Assembly (NCBI RefSeq): GCF_004799515.1
Contig: NZ_SSMX01000030.1
Span: 186,001 to 250,000 of the forward strand
Direction: 5' to 3'
Source of the DNA: Phenylobacterium sp.
GTDB taxonomy: Bacteria; Pseudomonadota; Alphaproteobacteria; Caulobacterales; Caulobacteraceae
Length of the DNA stretch: 64,000 bases
Shown: piece after piece, positions 27,404-36,551 of the stretch
Layout: each line of letters starts with the position of its first letter
Numbering within the stretch: the stretch's first letter is position 1
The notes under the pieces: generated by a model
Database searches by the model: none
What the model was told of the DNA's origin: nothing
The model's input: only the letters and a program-made list of their open reading frames with translations
Made by a program: the position numbers and the translations under genes

Positions 27404-27744
27404 AGATGATCGTGGCGATCATCAAGCCCAGCCGGCTCGACGCCGTCCTGGATGCGGTCACCGAGGCCGGCGCTTCGGGCCTGACCGTCACCGAGGTGCG
27501 CGGCTACGGCCGCCAGCGCGGCAAGACCGAGGTCTACCGCGGCGCGGAGTACGAGGTGAAGCTGCTGCCCAAGGTGAAGCTGGAGATCGCCGTCCCCTCC
27601 GACATCGTCGACGCCGTGGTCGAGGCGGTGTCGCGCACCGCCAACACCGGCAAGATCGGCGACGGCAAGGTCTTCGTCATGGACCTGGAGCAGGCCCTGC
27701 GCATCCGCACCGGCGACCGCGACGCCGCCGCCATCGCCGGCTGA
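27400..27744 (+). CDS. Nitrogen regulatory protein P-II (GlnB/GlnK family)
   Basis: This 114-residue trimeric signal protein reports nitrogen and energy status by binding ATP/ADP and 2-oxoglutarate. MKMIVAIIKPSRLDAVLDAV opens the fold and the T-loop GYGRQRGKTEVYRGAEYEV retains uridylylation site Tyr51 and Gln39. The C-loop region GKIGDGKVFVMDLEQALRIR is intact. Neither amtB nor glnA is adjacent, so GlnB versus GlnK cannot be decided and no symbol is given. It is translationally coupled to the upstream methyltransferase. Confidence 0.94.
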   Translation: MKMIVAIIKPSRLDAVLDAVTEAGASGLTVTEVRGYGRQRGKTEVYRGAEYEVKLLPKVKLEIAVPSDIVDAVVEAVSRTANTGKIGDGKVFVMDLEQALRIRTGDRDAAAIAG

Positions 27745-27751
27745 GGTCCGC

Positions 27752-28906
27752 CTAAGGCCGCTGGCCGGTCTCGCGCAGGTGGATCAGTTCGTCGGGGCTG
27801 AGCGGCGTCCGGTCCCGGTTGGAGGTGCGGATGAAGCCCGCGTTGATCCCGTGGTCGTGCAGGCGGATGATGTCGTCGGCGGTCACCCGGTCATAGCCCA
27901 TGGCGTGGAGTTCGCTGATGAAGCCGCCCGACACGCCGTGATCGCGCAGCCGGCTGATGTCGTCCGGCGTCATGCGATAACCCGCCTGGCGCACCTCGCC
28001 CATGAAGCCGCTGCTGACCCCATGGTCGCGCAGATGGATGAGCTGGTCGACGGAGAGGCCGGTGTAACCCTCGTCGGCCAGAGCCATGAGGTAGCTGGCG
28101 CTGACGCCGTGGTCGCGCAGGTGCAGCAGCTCTTCGGCCTTCAGGTTGGCGTAGCCGTGAGCGTGGAGGTCGGTGAGGTAGCGGGCCGAAACCCCGTGGT
28201 CGTGCAGGCGGACCAGGGTGTCGAGGTCGCCGAACCGATAGCCGGTGGCGTTGACGGCGGTGAGCTGGCGCAGGCTGACCCCATGCTCCACGGCGCTGAT
28301 CAGGGCGTCGGCGTTCGGGGTGGCGTAGGCGCCGCGCTTCAGCTCGTCGAGGTAGTTGAAGCCGACGTCCGACAGCGCCAGCTCGAACTGTGAAACGCCG
28401 CTGATCGGCCCGGCCACGCCGCGTTGGGCGAGCGCCGCGGGGAAGCCGGCGTTGGCCGCGTAGACGCAGGTCCCGACGCCCTTGCCTTCGCCGGCCACCC
28501 CGTGACAGCGGAAATCGCCCGCATCGCGGTGGACGACGAAGCTCACCTGGCCGCCGGGGCCGGACAGCTGGGCGGGCGAGAGCCCGGCGAGGTCGGTGGC
28601 GATGACCGGTCGGCCCCACCAGCTGGAGTTCAGGAACGACTTGTAGCCGAGCTCAAGCTCGACGGAGCCGGCCGGCGCCTGGGAATCGCGGTCCACCGGC
28701 TCGATCCGCCAGTCCAGCGACGAGGGGATCTCGCCGCGGAACCCAAAATTCAGGCCGAAGGTGACGTGCGTCGGCGCGGGCGGAGCGGGCGGCGCCGGGG
28801 GCGCTGGCGGGGCCGGAGGCGCGGGCGGTGCAGGCGGCGCGGCGAGCGCCGGAGCGGCGGCGAGCGCCAGGAGGCTGGCGGCGGCCAGGGCGGCGGCTTT
28901 GAACAT
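27752..28906 (-). CDS. Exported protein with Pro/Ala tract and 28-29-residue tandem repeats
   Basis: This 384-residue protein has a signal peptide (ALAAASLLALAAAPALA). A strict Ala-Pro-Pro tract (~22-45) is followed by a globular segment (~48-175) with two Cys (134 and 147). Residues ~180-380 are tandem repeats whose core HGVS or HGIN occurs at 208, 237, 266, 295, 323 and 352, period 28-29. Each repeat follows a pattern of HGVS, aromatic-Leu, Gly-Tyr, then acidic-Leu and Leu-Arg-Asp, suggesting paired helices in a solenoid. A degenerate copy precedes the first. I do not recognise a characterised homologue; similar repeats occur, from memory, in proteins linked to BlaR-type or anti-sigma sensors, which are not nearby. 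A periplasmic protein-interaction scaffold is a guess. Confidence 0.85.
   Translation of the reverse strand: MFKAAALAAASLLALAAAPALAAPPAPPAPPAPPAPPAPPAPPAPTHVTFGLNFGFRGEIPSSLDWRIEPVDRDSQAPAGSVELELGYKSFLNSSWWGRPVIATDLAGLSPAQLSGPGGQVSFVVHRDAGDFRCHGVAGEGKGVGTCVYAANAGFPAALAQRGVAGPISGVSQFELALSDVGFNYLDELKRGAYATPNADALISAVEHGVSLRQLTAVNATGYRFGDLDTLVRLHDHGVSARYLTDLHAHGYANLKAEELLHLRDHGVSASYLMALADEGYTGLSVDQLIHLRDHGVSSGFMGEVRQAGYRMTPDDISRLRDHGVSGGFISELHAMGYDRVTADDIIRLHDHGINAGFIRTSNRDRTPLSPDELIHLRETGQRP
28772..28843 (-). repeat. 9-bp-type repeat tract encoding Ala-Pro-Pro units
   Basis: About 72 bases encode consecutive Ala-Pro-Pro units of the repeat protein. Each unit is nine bases with small third-position differences, so slippage could change unit number between strains. 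The reading frame is preserved by any whole-unit change. Confidence 0.7.
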
Positions 28907-29054
28907 CGGTCGGATCCCTCGTCCAACGGCGGATTTGCGCCGATGGAAGAGGCAACCGGCCGGCCGGTCACGTTAATTAATGGACAGGACGGTGTCGGCG
29001 CCGTTTCCGACCTGAAGCGTTGGCGAAACACAGCGCGGCCTCTAACAAGGGCCG

Positions 29055-30128
29055 ATGGTCGCCGCCAAGGACAGCCCGGAACCGGGAAGCCGCTCAGAAT
29101 CGGAAGGCCGCTATGTCTTCCTGGACTATCTCCGGACCGTGGCGGCCTGGTTGGTGGTCTGGGATCACTTGGCCAACATCGTGCCGGAAGCCCTGGGCCA
29201 CCCATTTATCCCGGCGCACTGGGTGCGCGACAACATCACCGGGCCGCTCGGGGTCATCCAGGACTTCGGCTGGTTCGGCGTCGCCCTGTTCTTCCTGATC
29301 AGCGGCTTCATCATCAGCGACCGCGCCGCGGTGGAAAGCCCCTACAAGTTCATCGTGCGCCGGGTGCTGCGCATCTATCCGATGGTGATCCTGGCGGTGC
29401 TGCTGTCGATGGCGCTGGGCCTGCCCACCGTGCGGCCCACCCTGGGGCAGGTGCTGCTGAACTTCAGCCTCATCAACTATCTGATCGCGCCGCAGGTCGT
29501 GCTGCTGGGGGTCGCCTGGACTCTGATCATCGAGGTGGTGTTCTACGCCATCACCGCGCTGACGCAGTTCATGCGCCGCTCGCCGCACCGCATCGCGCTC
29601 AACCTGGTCTTCTCCGCCCTGGTGATCTGGAAGCGCGGCGCGTTCGGCCCCGACTTCGCCCTCCTGGCCACGGTGGCGAGTTATCTGCCGGTGCTGGTGA
29701 TGGGCCAGATCGTCTACTGGTGGCTGGAGAAGAAGCGGCTGTCGTGGATCTGGGGCTTCGCCTACCTGGCGGCGGCCTGCGCGGTCTTCCTCTACGGCCT
29801 GCGCGCGATCCAGCCCGGCTTCCTGGTGGTGACCAACTCCTATTTCATCTCGGTGGCCTACGCCTTCCTGCTGTTTGTGGCCCTGATGCACATCAAGCTG
29901 CCGCAGTGGCCGATCGTGCGCTTCCTGTCCGACACCAGCTATTCGGTCTATCTGATGCACGGGCTGGTGGGTTGGCAGTTGCTGATCGTCCTGACGCAGC
30001 ACCATCTGCCGCTGACCTTCGGGATCCCGCTGTCGGCGGCGGCGTCACTGGCGGCGGCCTGCGTGACCTTCTGGCTCGTGGAGAAGCCGACCCAGCGGCT
30101 GGCGCGGATCCTCACCCGCAACCGCTGA
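29055..30128 (+). CDS. Membrane acyltransferase, family 3 (OafA-like)
   Basis: This 357-residue protein with about ten hydrophobic helices belongs to acyltransferase 3, which moves acetyl or other acyl groups onto surface glycans or lipids. The N-terminal motif YVFLDYLRTVAAWLVVWDHL contains the catalytic-type His, and FGWFGVALFFLISGFIISDR and FIVRRVLRIYPM with its conserved Arg-Arg follow. SYSVYLMHGLVGWQL is the expected late motif. It is divergent from the repeat protein and 17 bases before an SRPBCC-fold gene. Substrate unknown. Confidence 0.9.
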   Translation: MVAAKDSPEPGSRSESEGRYVFLDYLRTVAAWLVVWDHLANIVPEALGHPFIPAHWVRDNITGPLGVIQDFGWFGVALFFLISGFIISDRAAVESPYKFIVRRVLRIYPMVILAVLLSMALGLPTVRPTLGQVLLNFSLINYLIAPQVVLLGVAWTLIIEVVFYAITALTQFMRRSPHRIALNLVFSALVIWKRGAFGPDFALLATVASYLPVLVMGQIVYWWLEKKRLSWIWGFAYLAAACAVFLYGLRAIQPGFLVVTNSYFISVAYAFLLFVALMHIKLPQWPIVRFLSDTSYSVYLMHGLVGWQLLIVLTQHHLPLTFGIPLSAAASLAAACVTFWLVEKPTQRLARILTRNR

Positions 30129-30145
30129 CCGGCCAGGAGGCGCCG

Positions 30146-30700
30146 ATGACCGCCGAAGCTCCGCTCGCGCCGCCGCCCGCCATAGACCCGCTCGCGCCGA
30201 TGATCGCGCGGACCGAGCGGATCGTCGTCGAGCGCCGGCCAGAGGCGGCTTACGCCTATGTCGTCCTGGGTCCGCTGCGGGACATGATCCCGCAGACGCG
30301 CCGTCTGCCCGGTGTGACCGGCGTGACGCCCCTGACGCCCGGCCCCTGGGGCGCGGTCGGCGGGCGGCGCCACGTGCATCTCAGCGACGGCTCGCAGACC
30401 ACCGAGCAGGTGCTGGAGGCGATCCCCGGCGAGCGCTTCCGCTACGAGGTCTGGGACTATTCGACCGCCGCGGCCAAGCCGATCGCCTACGCCCTGGGCG
30501 AGTTCCGGTTTGTGGCCCTGGCGGGCGGGCGGACGGAGATCGTCTGGACCTACGCGTTCCGGCTGCGCGGCGACGTCTTCCCGGGGAATCTGGGCGGCGT
30601 CGGGCGCTGGCTGCTGCGGTTGGCCTTCCTCGACAGCGCCTACGCCCAGCTGATGCGGACGGCGCTGGGGGCGATCAAGGCCAAGGTCGAGCGCGCCTAA
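30146..30700 (+). CDS. SRPBCC (START-like) family protein
   Basis: This 184-residue protein shows features of the SRPBCC ligand-binding fold: IVVERRPEAAYAYVVLGPLR at the start, the alternating strands RRHVHLSDGSQTTEQVLEAI and FRYEVWDYSTAA, and a long C-terminal helix (AYAQLMRTALGAIKAKVER). CAGGAGG (30134-30140) before ATG 30146 marks the start. It follows the acyltransferase directly and is probably co-transcribed. The usual role is binding a hydrophobic ligand; none can be named. Confidence 0.75.
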   Translation: MTAEAPLAPPPAIDPLAPMIARTERIVVERRPEAAYAYVVLGPLRDMIPQTRRLPGVTGVTPLTPGPWGAVGGRRHVHLSDGSQTTEQVLEAIPGERFRYEVWDYSTAAAKPIAYALGEFRFVALAGGRTEIVWTYAFRLRGDVFPGNLGGVGRWLLRLAFLDSAYAQLMRTALGAIKAKVERA

Positions 30701-31422
30701 ACCTTGGCGCGCTTACCGCGCGGACGCGGCGCGGGCTCCGGCTTCGGCAGGGCGACCTCGCCGAACAGGTCCGTGGGCGCCTCGTGCGAGCGGTCCTCCG
30801 GCCGGCGGCTCAGGAGAAAAAGGGCGGTCTCCGACCGCCAGTTCTCGAAGACGCCGTCCGGGCGGATCGGCCGCGCCGGCTTGCCCGCCGACAGCGCCGC
30901 GCAGGCGTCGACCCTGAGGTCCAACTCGCGGCAGAGGTCGATGAAGTCGCGCAGGGTGCAGAGGTGGATGTTCGGCGTCGACCACCAGGGATCGGGCAGG
31001 GCGCGGGTCTCCGGCATCCGGCCGCGCGCCATCAACGAGACCCGCATCCGCCAGTGGCCGAAGTTGGGGACCGAGACGATCGCCTGGTCGGCGATGCGCA
31101 GCAGCTCGGAGAGCACGTGCCGGGGCTCGCGCATCTGCTGCAGGGTCTTCGAGAGGATGGCGTAGTCGAAGGCCCGGGTCGGGAAGTGGTCGAGGTCACG
31201 GTCGCCATCGCCCTGCACCACCGCCAGGCCCTTGGCGAGGCAGGCCGAGACGCCGGCCGGGCTGATCTCCAGCCCCTGGCCGTCGACGCGTTTCTCGCGG
31301 GTGAGGAGCTCCAGCAATTCGCCGTCCTCGCAGCCCACGTCCAGCACCCGCGCGCCCGGGCGCACCAGGCGCAGGATCTCGGTGAAGTCCTCTCGCCCGT
31401 TCTGGCTCCTGGGGGCGCTCAA
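30697..31422 (-). CDS. metW: Methionine biosynthesis protein MetW
   Basis: This 241-residue methyltransferase-fold protein partners MetX in methionine synthesis. [16 protein letters not shown] is motif I. The MetW signature continues with [35 protein letters not shown], and [20 protein letters not shown] then [19 protein letters not shown]. The 40-residue C-terminal extension is Pro/Arg-rich and dispensable-looking. Its start overlaps the metX stop by four bases, the conserved metX-metW arrangement. Confidence 0.96.
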   Translation of the reverse strand: MSAPRSQNGREDFTEILRLVRPGARVLDVGCEDGELLELLTREKRVDGQGLEISPAGVSACLAKGLAVVQGDGDRDLDHFPTRAFDYAILSKTLQQMREPRHVLSELLRIADQAIVSVPNFGHWRMRVSLMARGRMPETRALPDPWWSTPNIHLCTLRDFIDLCRELDLRVDACAALSAGKPARPIRPDGVFENWRSETALFLLSRRPEDRSHEAPTDLFGEVALPKPEPAPRPRGKRAKV

Positions 31423-32576
31423 CCTAGCCCCCGCGCCAGGGCGGCGGAGGCGAAGAAGCCGCGCAGGGCGGCGTCGAACAGCGGCTCGTCGAGGAAGAAG
31501 GCGTCGTGGCCCTTGTCGGTCTCGATCTCGGCGAAGCTGGCGCGGCAGCCGGCGGCGTTCAGGGCCCGGACGATGTCGCGGCTCTCGGCGGTCGGATAGA
31601 GCCAGTCGGAGGAGAAGGAGAGCACGCAGAAGCGCACGCCGCGCGCCTTGCGGAACGCCTCGGCCAGGGTCCCGCCATGCCGTGCGGCCAGGTCGAAATA
31701 GTCCAGCGCGCGGGTGATGTAGAGGTAGGAATTGGCGTCGAAGCGGTCGACGAAGCTCGTCCCCTGGTGGCGCAGGTAGCTCTCCACCTGGAAGTCGGCG
31801 TCAAAGCCCCAGGAAAGGCCGTCGCGCTGCAACTCGCGGCCGAACTTCCGCTGCAGGGCGGCCTCGGAGAGGTAGGTGATGTGCGCGGCCATCCGCGCCA
31901 CCGCCAAGCCCTTCTCCGGCCGCACGCCGGCGGCCTCATAGGCCCCGCCCTTCCAGTCGGGATCGGCCATGATCGCCTGGCGGCCAACCTCGTGGAAGGC
32001 GATGTTCTGGGCGGAGTGGCGGGGCGCCGCGGCGATGCAGACGGCGCTGAACAGCTTCTCCGGATAGTCCGCCGCCCACTGCAGGACCTGCATGCCGCCC
32101 ATGGAGCCGCCGACCACCGCGAACAGGGTCTCGATGCCCAAGGCCTCGATCAGCATGGCCTGGGCGCGGACCATGTCGGCGATGGTGATCATCGGGAACG
32201 CCAGGCCGTAGGGCTGGCCGGTCTTGGGGTTGGTCGAGGCTGGGCCCGTCGAGCCCATGCAGCCGCCCACCACATTGGTGGCGACGATGAAGTGGCGCTG
32301 CGGGTCCAGCGGCCGGCCAGGGCCGATCACCTGATCCCACCAACCGGGCCGTCCGGTCAGCGGATTGACCGAGGCGGCGTGCTGGTCGCCGGTGAGCGCG
32401 TGGCAGACCAGCACCGCGTTGGTCTTGGTCTCGTTCAGCCGGCCATAGGTCTTGTAGCCGATCTCCAGGGGGGCGAGCGTCGCGCCGGAATCCAGGCGTA
32501 GCGGCTTGCCCGCCGGGAAGCGCCAGGTCCCGCCGCCGGTCTCGCTCTCAGGGCTGGGGTCCGCGCCTGCGTCCAT
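31419..32576 (-). CDS. metX: Homoserine O-acetyltransferase
   Basis: This 385-residue alpha/beta-hydrolase-fold enzyme acetylates homoserine with acetyl-CoA at the start of methionine synthesis. [20 protein letters not shown] is the N-terminal signature, the nucleophile elbow is [12 protein letters not shown], and the acid and base lie in [16 protein letters not shown] and [15 protein letters not shown] 32576 begins about 35 residues before the conserved domain. I looked for a SAM-II riboswitch in the 90 bases upstream and saw no convincing one; TTGACTT there could be part of a promoter. Confidence 0.96.
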   Translation of the reverse strand: MDAGADPSPESETGGGTWRFPAGKPLRLDSGATLAPLEIGYKTYGRLNETKTNAVLVCHALTGDQHAASVNPLTGRPGWWDQVIGPGRPLDPQRHFIVATNVVGGCMGSTGPASTNPKTGQPYGLAFPMITIADMVRAQAMLIEALGIETLFAVVGGSMGGMQVLQWAADYPEKLFSAVCIAAAPRHSAQNIAFHEVGRQAIMADPDWKGGAYEAAGVRPEKGLAVARMAAHITYLSEAALQRKFGRELQRDGLSWGFDADFQVESYLRHQGTSFVDRFDANSYLYITRALDYFDLAARHGGTLAEAFRKARGVRFCVLSFSSDWLYPTAESRDIVRALNAAGCRASFAEIETDKGHDAFFLDEPLFDAALRGFFASAALARGLG

Positions 32577-32666
32577 CTGCGCCTTGGAACCGCCAAGCCC
32601 ACCCCAAGTCAATGGCTTCGCAGCCGACGCGGGCGCCGCTATGACGGGGCACGCACGGGAGCGTCG

Positions 32667-33161
32667 ATGGACCGGCTGATCCTCTTCCGCCACGGCAAGG
32701 CCGAACCGGAGTCCGCCAGCGGCGAGGACTTCGACCGCAGGCTCGCCCCGCGCGGGGTCGCCGAATCCGCCGAAACGGGCGCCCAGCTGGCCGACCTGGG
32801 CTTCCTGCCCGACGTGGTGCTGGTCTCGACCGCGGCGCGCACGCGGGAGACCTGGGCCGCGGCCGAAGCGCACTTCCCCAAGGCTCGCGCCCGGTTCGAG
32901 GACGAGCTCTATCACGCCGATTCCGGCTGTGTGCGGCGCGAGGCCGAGCGGGCCGGCGCCCAGGCCGGCACGGTGATGGTGGTGGGCCACAATCCAGGCC
33001 TGCAGGAACTCACCGTGCGGCTCCTGACCGAGGGCGCGGCGCCGCCCTCGCTGATCGCCCGCGCCAGCCGCCAGTTCCCCACCGCCGCGGCGGCGGTCTT
33101 CCTGTTCGACGCCGCCGGCCGCCCGGCCTTCGACGGCCTGTTCTTCCCGGACCGCGCTTGA
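32667..33161 (+). CDS. Histidine phosphatase family protein (SixA-like)
   Basis: This 164-residue single-domain phosphatase has catalytic RHGKAE near residue 8, a second Arg in [10 protein letters not shown], and the catalytic His in [13 protein letters not shown]. This branch includes SixA, which dephosphorylates phosphohistidine on HPt domains. No HPt protein is nearby, though a sensor kinase lies 1.5 kb downstream. It overlaps the next gene by four bases at TTGA, starting an apparent three-gene unit with DUF952 and pyrD. Confidence 0.9.
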   Translation: MDRLILFRHGKAEPESASGEDFDRRLAPRGVAESAETGAQLADLGFLPDVVLVSTAARTRETWAAAEAHFPKARARFEDELYHADSGCVRREAERAGAQAGTVMVVGHNPGLQELTVRLLTEGAAPPSLIARASRQFPTAAAAVFLFDAAGRPAFDGLFFPDRA

Positions 33162-33499
33162 GCCGGATCTACAAGATCCTGCCCCGCGCCGAATGGGAGC
33201 AGGCGCTCGCGGCGGGCCGGTTCGAAGGCTCCGGCATCGACCTCCAGGACGGCTACATCCACTTCTCCACCGCCGCCCAGGCGCGGGAGACCGCGCGGCG
33301 CCACTTCGCCGGCCGCGAGGAACTCGTCGTGCTGGAAGTCGAGGCCCTCGACCTGGGCGCGGCGATCCGCTGGGAGCCTTCGCGCGGCGGCGATCTCTTC
33401 CCGCACCTCTACGGCGTCCTCGACGTTGCGCAAGTGCGTGGCGTCGCCGATGCGCCGTTGGGCGCGGATGGCGTCCCGATCCTGGGCGCGCTGGCGTGA
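33158..33499 (+). CDS. DUF952 family protein
   Basis: This small 113-residue protein has the DUF952 pattern: [35 protein letters not shown], then [20 protein letters not shown] and [12 protein letters not shown]. The fold is related to ADP-ribosyltransferase-like proteins in some classifications, but no activity is established. The start is a TTG at 33158 overlapping the previous stop, and its stop overlaps the GTG of pyrD. Such tight sandwiching next to pyrD is common in alphaproteobacteria. Confidence 0.88.
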   Translation: MSRIYKILPRAEWEQALAAGRFEGSGIDLQDGYIHFSTAAQARETARRHFAGREELVVLEVEALDLGAAIRWEPSRGGDLFPHLYGVLDVAQVRGVADAPLGADGVPILGALA

Positions 33500-34551
33500 G
33501 CCTGCATGGCCTGGCCACCCGCGCGCTGCGCGGCCTCGATCCGGAGGACGCCCACGGCTGGGCGATCCGCGGGCTGAAGCTGGGGCTGGGGCCGGCCGAT
33601 GGGGGCGACGACCCGATCCTGGCGACCTCGCTCGCGGGGCTCAGCCTGCCCAACGCCGTGGGCCTGGCGCCGGGCTTCGACAAGGACGCCGAGGTGTTCG
33701 GCCCCATGCTGCGCGCCGGCTTCGGCTTCGTGGAGTGCGGGACGGTGACGCCGCTGCCGCAGTCCGGCAATCCGCGCCCGCGGCTGTTCCGGCTCAGCGA
33801 GGACCGGGCGGTGATCAACCGCATGGGCTTCAACAACCGCGGGCTGGAGGCCTTCGCAGAGCGCCTGGCGAAGCGTGGACCCCCAGCGTCAGACATCGGC
33901 GTGGTCGGCGCCAACATCGGGGCCAACAAGGAAGCCGCCGACCGGATCGGAGACTACGTCATCGGCCTGAAGCGCCTCTGGGGGCTGGCCTCCTACTTCA
34001 CCATCAACGTCTCCTCGCCCAACACGCCGGGCCTCCGCGCCCTGCAGACCCGGGCGGCGCTGGAGGAACTGCTGGGCCGGCTCGCCGAGGCGGCCGACGC
34101 CCTGCCGGCGGCGGGCCGGGTCCCGATGTTCCTGAAGGTGGCGCCGGACCTGGAGGCGGGCGAGGTCGAGGCGATCGTCGAGACCTGTGTCGCCAATAGC
34201 CTCGCCGGGATCATGGTCTCCAACACCACCGTCTCGCGCCCGGGCCTCAGGTCGCGGTCGGCCGGCGAGGCGGGCGGGCTCTCCGGCGCGCCGTTGATGA
34301 CGCTTTCCACGCAGATCCTGACCGAATTCGCGCAGGCCGCGGCCGGGCGCCTGGCGCTGGTGGGGGTCGGCGGGATCGCCAGCGGGACCGACGCCTACGC
34401 CAAGATCCGCGCCGGCGCGGGCGCCGTGCAGCTTTATTCGGCCCTGGTCTTCGAGGGGCCGGGCCTGGTGACGCGGATCAAACGCGAGCTCGCCGCGCGC
34501 CTGCGGGCCGACGGTTTTGCGGCCCTGGGCGAGGCCGTGGGCGCGCGATAG
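33496..34551 (+). CDS. pyrD: Dihydroorotate dehydrogenase (quinone), class 2
   Basis: This 351-residue FMN enzyme oxidises dihydroorotate to orotate in pyrimidine synthesis and passes electrons to quinone at the inner membrane. An N-terminal helical extension ([17 protein letters not shown]) marks class 2. [46 protein letters not shown] and [14 protein letters not shown] with the catalytic Ser are present. [20 protein letters not shown] binds FMN phosphate. GTG 33496 overlaps the DUF952 stop (GTGA) and gives the normal family N-terminus. Confidence 0.97.
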   Translation: MSLHGLATRALRGLDPEDAHGWAIRGLKLGLGPADGGDDPILATSLAGLSLPNAVGLAPGFDKDAEVFGPMLRAGFGFVECGTVTPLPQSGNPRPRLFRLSEDRAVINRMGFNNRGLEAFAERLAKRGPPASDIGVVGANIGANKEAADRIGDYVIGLKRLWGLASYFTINVSSPNTPGLRALQTRAALEELLGRLAEAADALPAAGRVPMFLKVAPDLEAGEVEAIVETCVANSLAGIMVSNTTVSRPGLRSRSAGEAGGLSGAPLMTLSTQILTEFAQAAAGRLALVGVGGIASGTDAYAKIRAGAGAVQLYSALVFEGPGLVTRIKRELAARLRADGFAALGEAVGAR

Positions 34552-34625
34552 GGGCGGCGCGGGGCTTGCAGGGGCCATCCGGTCGCGTTGCCGAAGCGGC
34601 GCGGCTGGATTAACTCGGAAGGATC

Positions 34626-36116
34626 ATGGCGGACGCCGCCCCCACGCCGCAGGAGACCGACCGGCCGAGACGGCCCCGCCTCCTTTGGCCGGGCGGCCTC
34701 TCGGCGCGCCTGCTGACGCTCACCATCCTGTTCGTGGCCGCCGCCGCCGCCTTCGCCCTGCCGCCGGCGCTGGCCTCCTTCGAGCAGCAATGGCTGCTGG
34801 ACCGCATCCGCGCCGCCGAGCTCGCCTCGCTGACCCCCGACGCCACGCCGGACCGCAAGGTCTCCCAGGCGATCGCCGCGCAGCTCCTTGAGGGCGCCGG
34901 CGTCAACCGGGTGGGCATCCAGGCCGACGGGGTGCGCCGCCTGGTGCTGGGCGGCCCGGCGCTGAAGCGCACGCCCTATGTGGTGGACCTGCGCTCCCAG
35001 GCGCCGGTGTCCTGGCTGCTGGCGCCGTTCCAGACCCTGTTCGGCGGCGACGGGCGGTTCGTGCGCGTGGTGGCCAGCCCCACCTTCCTGCACGCCGACT
35101 TCGTGGAGGTGGTGGCGCCGGACGCCGAGTTGAAGGCCGGCCTGGTCGCCTATCTCTGGAAGCTGGTGCTGGTGGCGGCCTTCGTCTCCACGGCGGCGGG
35201 CATCCTGGTCTACCTGACGCTCAACTTCTTCCTGGTGCGGCCCATGCAGCGGATCACCTACGCCATGGAGCGGTTCCGCGCCGATCCGGAGGACCCCGAG
35301 GCGCGCGTCCAGCTGTCCGGCCGCCGTGACGAGGTGGGCCGCGCCGAGATGGAGCTCGACCGCATGCAGGCCGATCTGCGCGTGGCGCTGAACTCCCGCG
35401 CGCGGCTCGCGGCGCTCGGCGAGGCGGTGGCCAAGATCAACCACGACCTGAAGAACATGCTGACGAGCGCCCAGATCGCCTCGGAGCGGCTGGCGGCGCT
35501 GAAGGACCCCAAGGTCAGCCAGGCCCTGCCGCGCCTGGAGCGGGCGCTGGACCGGGCGGTGAAGCTGGCCTCCGGCGTGCTGGACTACGGCAAGTCCGAG
35601 GAGGCCGCTCCCGAGCCCCGGCCGATCGTCCTGGCCGCCGCCGTCGCCGCCGCCGCCGACGAGGCCCGGCTCGCCGAGCACCGGATCCGCCTCACCCGCC
35701 AGATCGGCAAGGCCGAGCGGGTCCGCGCCGATCCCGACCAGCTGCACCGCATCCTGGCCAACCTGCTGCGCAACGCCCGCGAGGCCATCGAGCACCAGGA
35801 GGGACGCCGCGCCGCCGGCCGCATCACCGTCACCCTGACCCGGCTCGGCGACTCGAGCCTGGTCCGCGTCGCCGACAACGGCCCCGGCCTGCCGGAGCGG
35901 GTGCAGGAGCGCCTCTTCCAGCCCTTCGCCGGATCCGGCCGGCCGGGCGGCACGGGCCTGGGTCTGGCCATCGCCCGCGAGCTTGCCCAGGGCCACGGCG
36001 GCGACCTGACCCTGGTCGCCACCGGCCCCGACGGCTCGGTCTTCGAACTGCGCCTCCCCGGCGTCCCGCCGCCCGCCGCGCCGGGCCGCCGCGGGCCGGC
36101 GGCGAAGAAGGGCTAG
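34626..36116 (+). CDS. Membrane sensor histidine kinase (orphan)
   Basis: This 496-residue kinase has two membrane helices (~27-50 and ~178-203) flanking a ~125-residue periplasmic sensor. HAMP-like residues 204-257 lead to the dimerisation block with phospho-acceptor His273 in KINHDLKNMLTSAQIASERL, and the ATPase domain follows (LHRILANLLRNAREAIEH, VADNGPGLPERV, GGTGLGLAIARELAQGHGG). The H-box variant HDLKN is typical of a kinase group in alphaproteobacteria. No response regulator is adjacent. The Pro/Arg/Lys tail after the ATPase domain is low complexity. It stands 74 bases after pyrD. Confidence 0.92.
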   Translation: MADAAPTPQETDRPRRPRLLWPGGLSARLLTLTILFVAAAAAFALPPALASFEQQWLLDRIRAAELASLTPDATPDRKVSQAIAAQLLEGAGVNRVGIQADGVRRLVLGGPALKRTPYVVDLRSQAPVSWLLAPFQTLFGGDGRFVRVVASPTFLHADFVEVVAPDAELKAGLVAYLWKLVLVAAFVSTAAGILVYLTLNFFLVRPMQRITYAMERFRADPEDPEARVQLSGRRDEVGRAEMELDRMQADLRVALNSRARLAALGEAVAKINHDLKNMLTSAQIASERLAALKDPKVSQALPRLERALDRAVKLASGVLDYGKSEEAAPEPRPIVLAAAVAAAADEARLAEHRIRLTRQIGKAERVRADPDQLHRILANLLRNAREAIEHQEGRRAAGRITVTLTRLGDSSLVRVADNGPGLPERVQERLFQPFAGSGRPGGTGLGLAIARELAQGHGGDLTLVATGPDGSVFELRLPGVPPPAAPGRRGPAAKKG

Positions 36117-36134
36117 ATCGCCGCAATGCCTCCA

Positions 36135-36198
36135 AGATCCTCCCCCTCAGGGGGAGGTGGCGGCCGGAGCGAAGCGATCGGCAGACGGAGGGGGAAAC
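36135..36198 (+). repeat. Left inverted repeat of the DUF559 unit
   Basis: This 64-base repeat has hairpin arms TCCTCCCCCT/AGGGGGAGG in its outer part, a GAGCGAAGCGA middle, and an inner end GACGGAGGGGGAAAC. It matches the right copy in inverted orientation over its full length with scattered differences in the middle. Confidence 0.8.
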
Positions 36199-36501
36199 CT
36201 AGCCGCCTCCCGCCTCGTGCAGGATCATCCGCACCGCATCGTCGAGCGATTGCAGGACATAGGCAGCCGACAGTCGCAACGTGCGAATCCCCTGCGCCGT
36301 CAGCCAACGATCCCGCCGCATGTCGCGACCGGGTTGGGCCCCAACGCCATGGCTCTGGCCGTCGATCCCGATCGCCAGCTTGGCGCTGTCGCAATAGAAA
36401 TCGAGCACATAGGGACCGACAGGATGCTGCTTGCGGAAGTGCAGCCCATCCGTGCGGCGCCCCTTCAGCCTCCGCCAGATCAGCACTTCTGGCAGGCTCA
36501 T
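36199..36501 (-). CDS. DUF559 endonuclease-like protein
   Basis: This 100-residue protein has the DUF559 pattern related to very-short-patch repair nucleases (PD-(D/E)xK fold). SLPEVLIWRRLKGRRTDGLH is followed by FRKQHPVGPYVLDFYCDSAK with Asp34, GIDGQSH, and the helical end RDRWLTAQGIRTLRLSAAYV. In relatives the strand before DG reads E-x-D; here residue 45 is Gly (GGG codon, one transition from GAG/GGG-type change), so a canonical catalytic Glu seems lost. The flanking 64-bp inverted repeats suggest that gene and repeats travel together. Real activity is unknown. Confidence 0.8.
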   Translation of the reverse strand: MSLPEVLIWRRLKGRRTDGLHFRKQHPVGPYVLDFYCDSAKLAIGIDGQSHGVGAQPGRDMRRDRWLTAQGIRTLRLSAAYVLQSLDDAVRMILHEAGGG

Positions 36502-36551
36502 TGTTCGGCGCAGCGCTCTGGCCCGTTGGCGGGTATTCAGCGGGGCTTCCA

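Noticed and set aside
27752-28906. Repeated segments as a CRISPR array
   Set aside because: The repeats are in-frame protein repeats with varied DNA and no unique spacers of constant length.
28424-30123. Long plus-strand frame leading into the SRPBCC gene
   Set aside because: Only the part from 30146 is protein-like; the upstream part is antisense to the repeat protein or out of frame with the acyltransferase.
32577-32666. SAM-II riboswitch upstream of metX
   Set aside because: The gap is only 90 bases, and I could not find the expected pseudoknot helices or conserved bases.
36135-36165. Left hairpin as an ordinary terminator for the sensor kinase
   Set aside because: An inverted full-length copy exists 400 bases away and no T-run follows; a repeat element explains both better, though it may also terminate.
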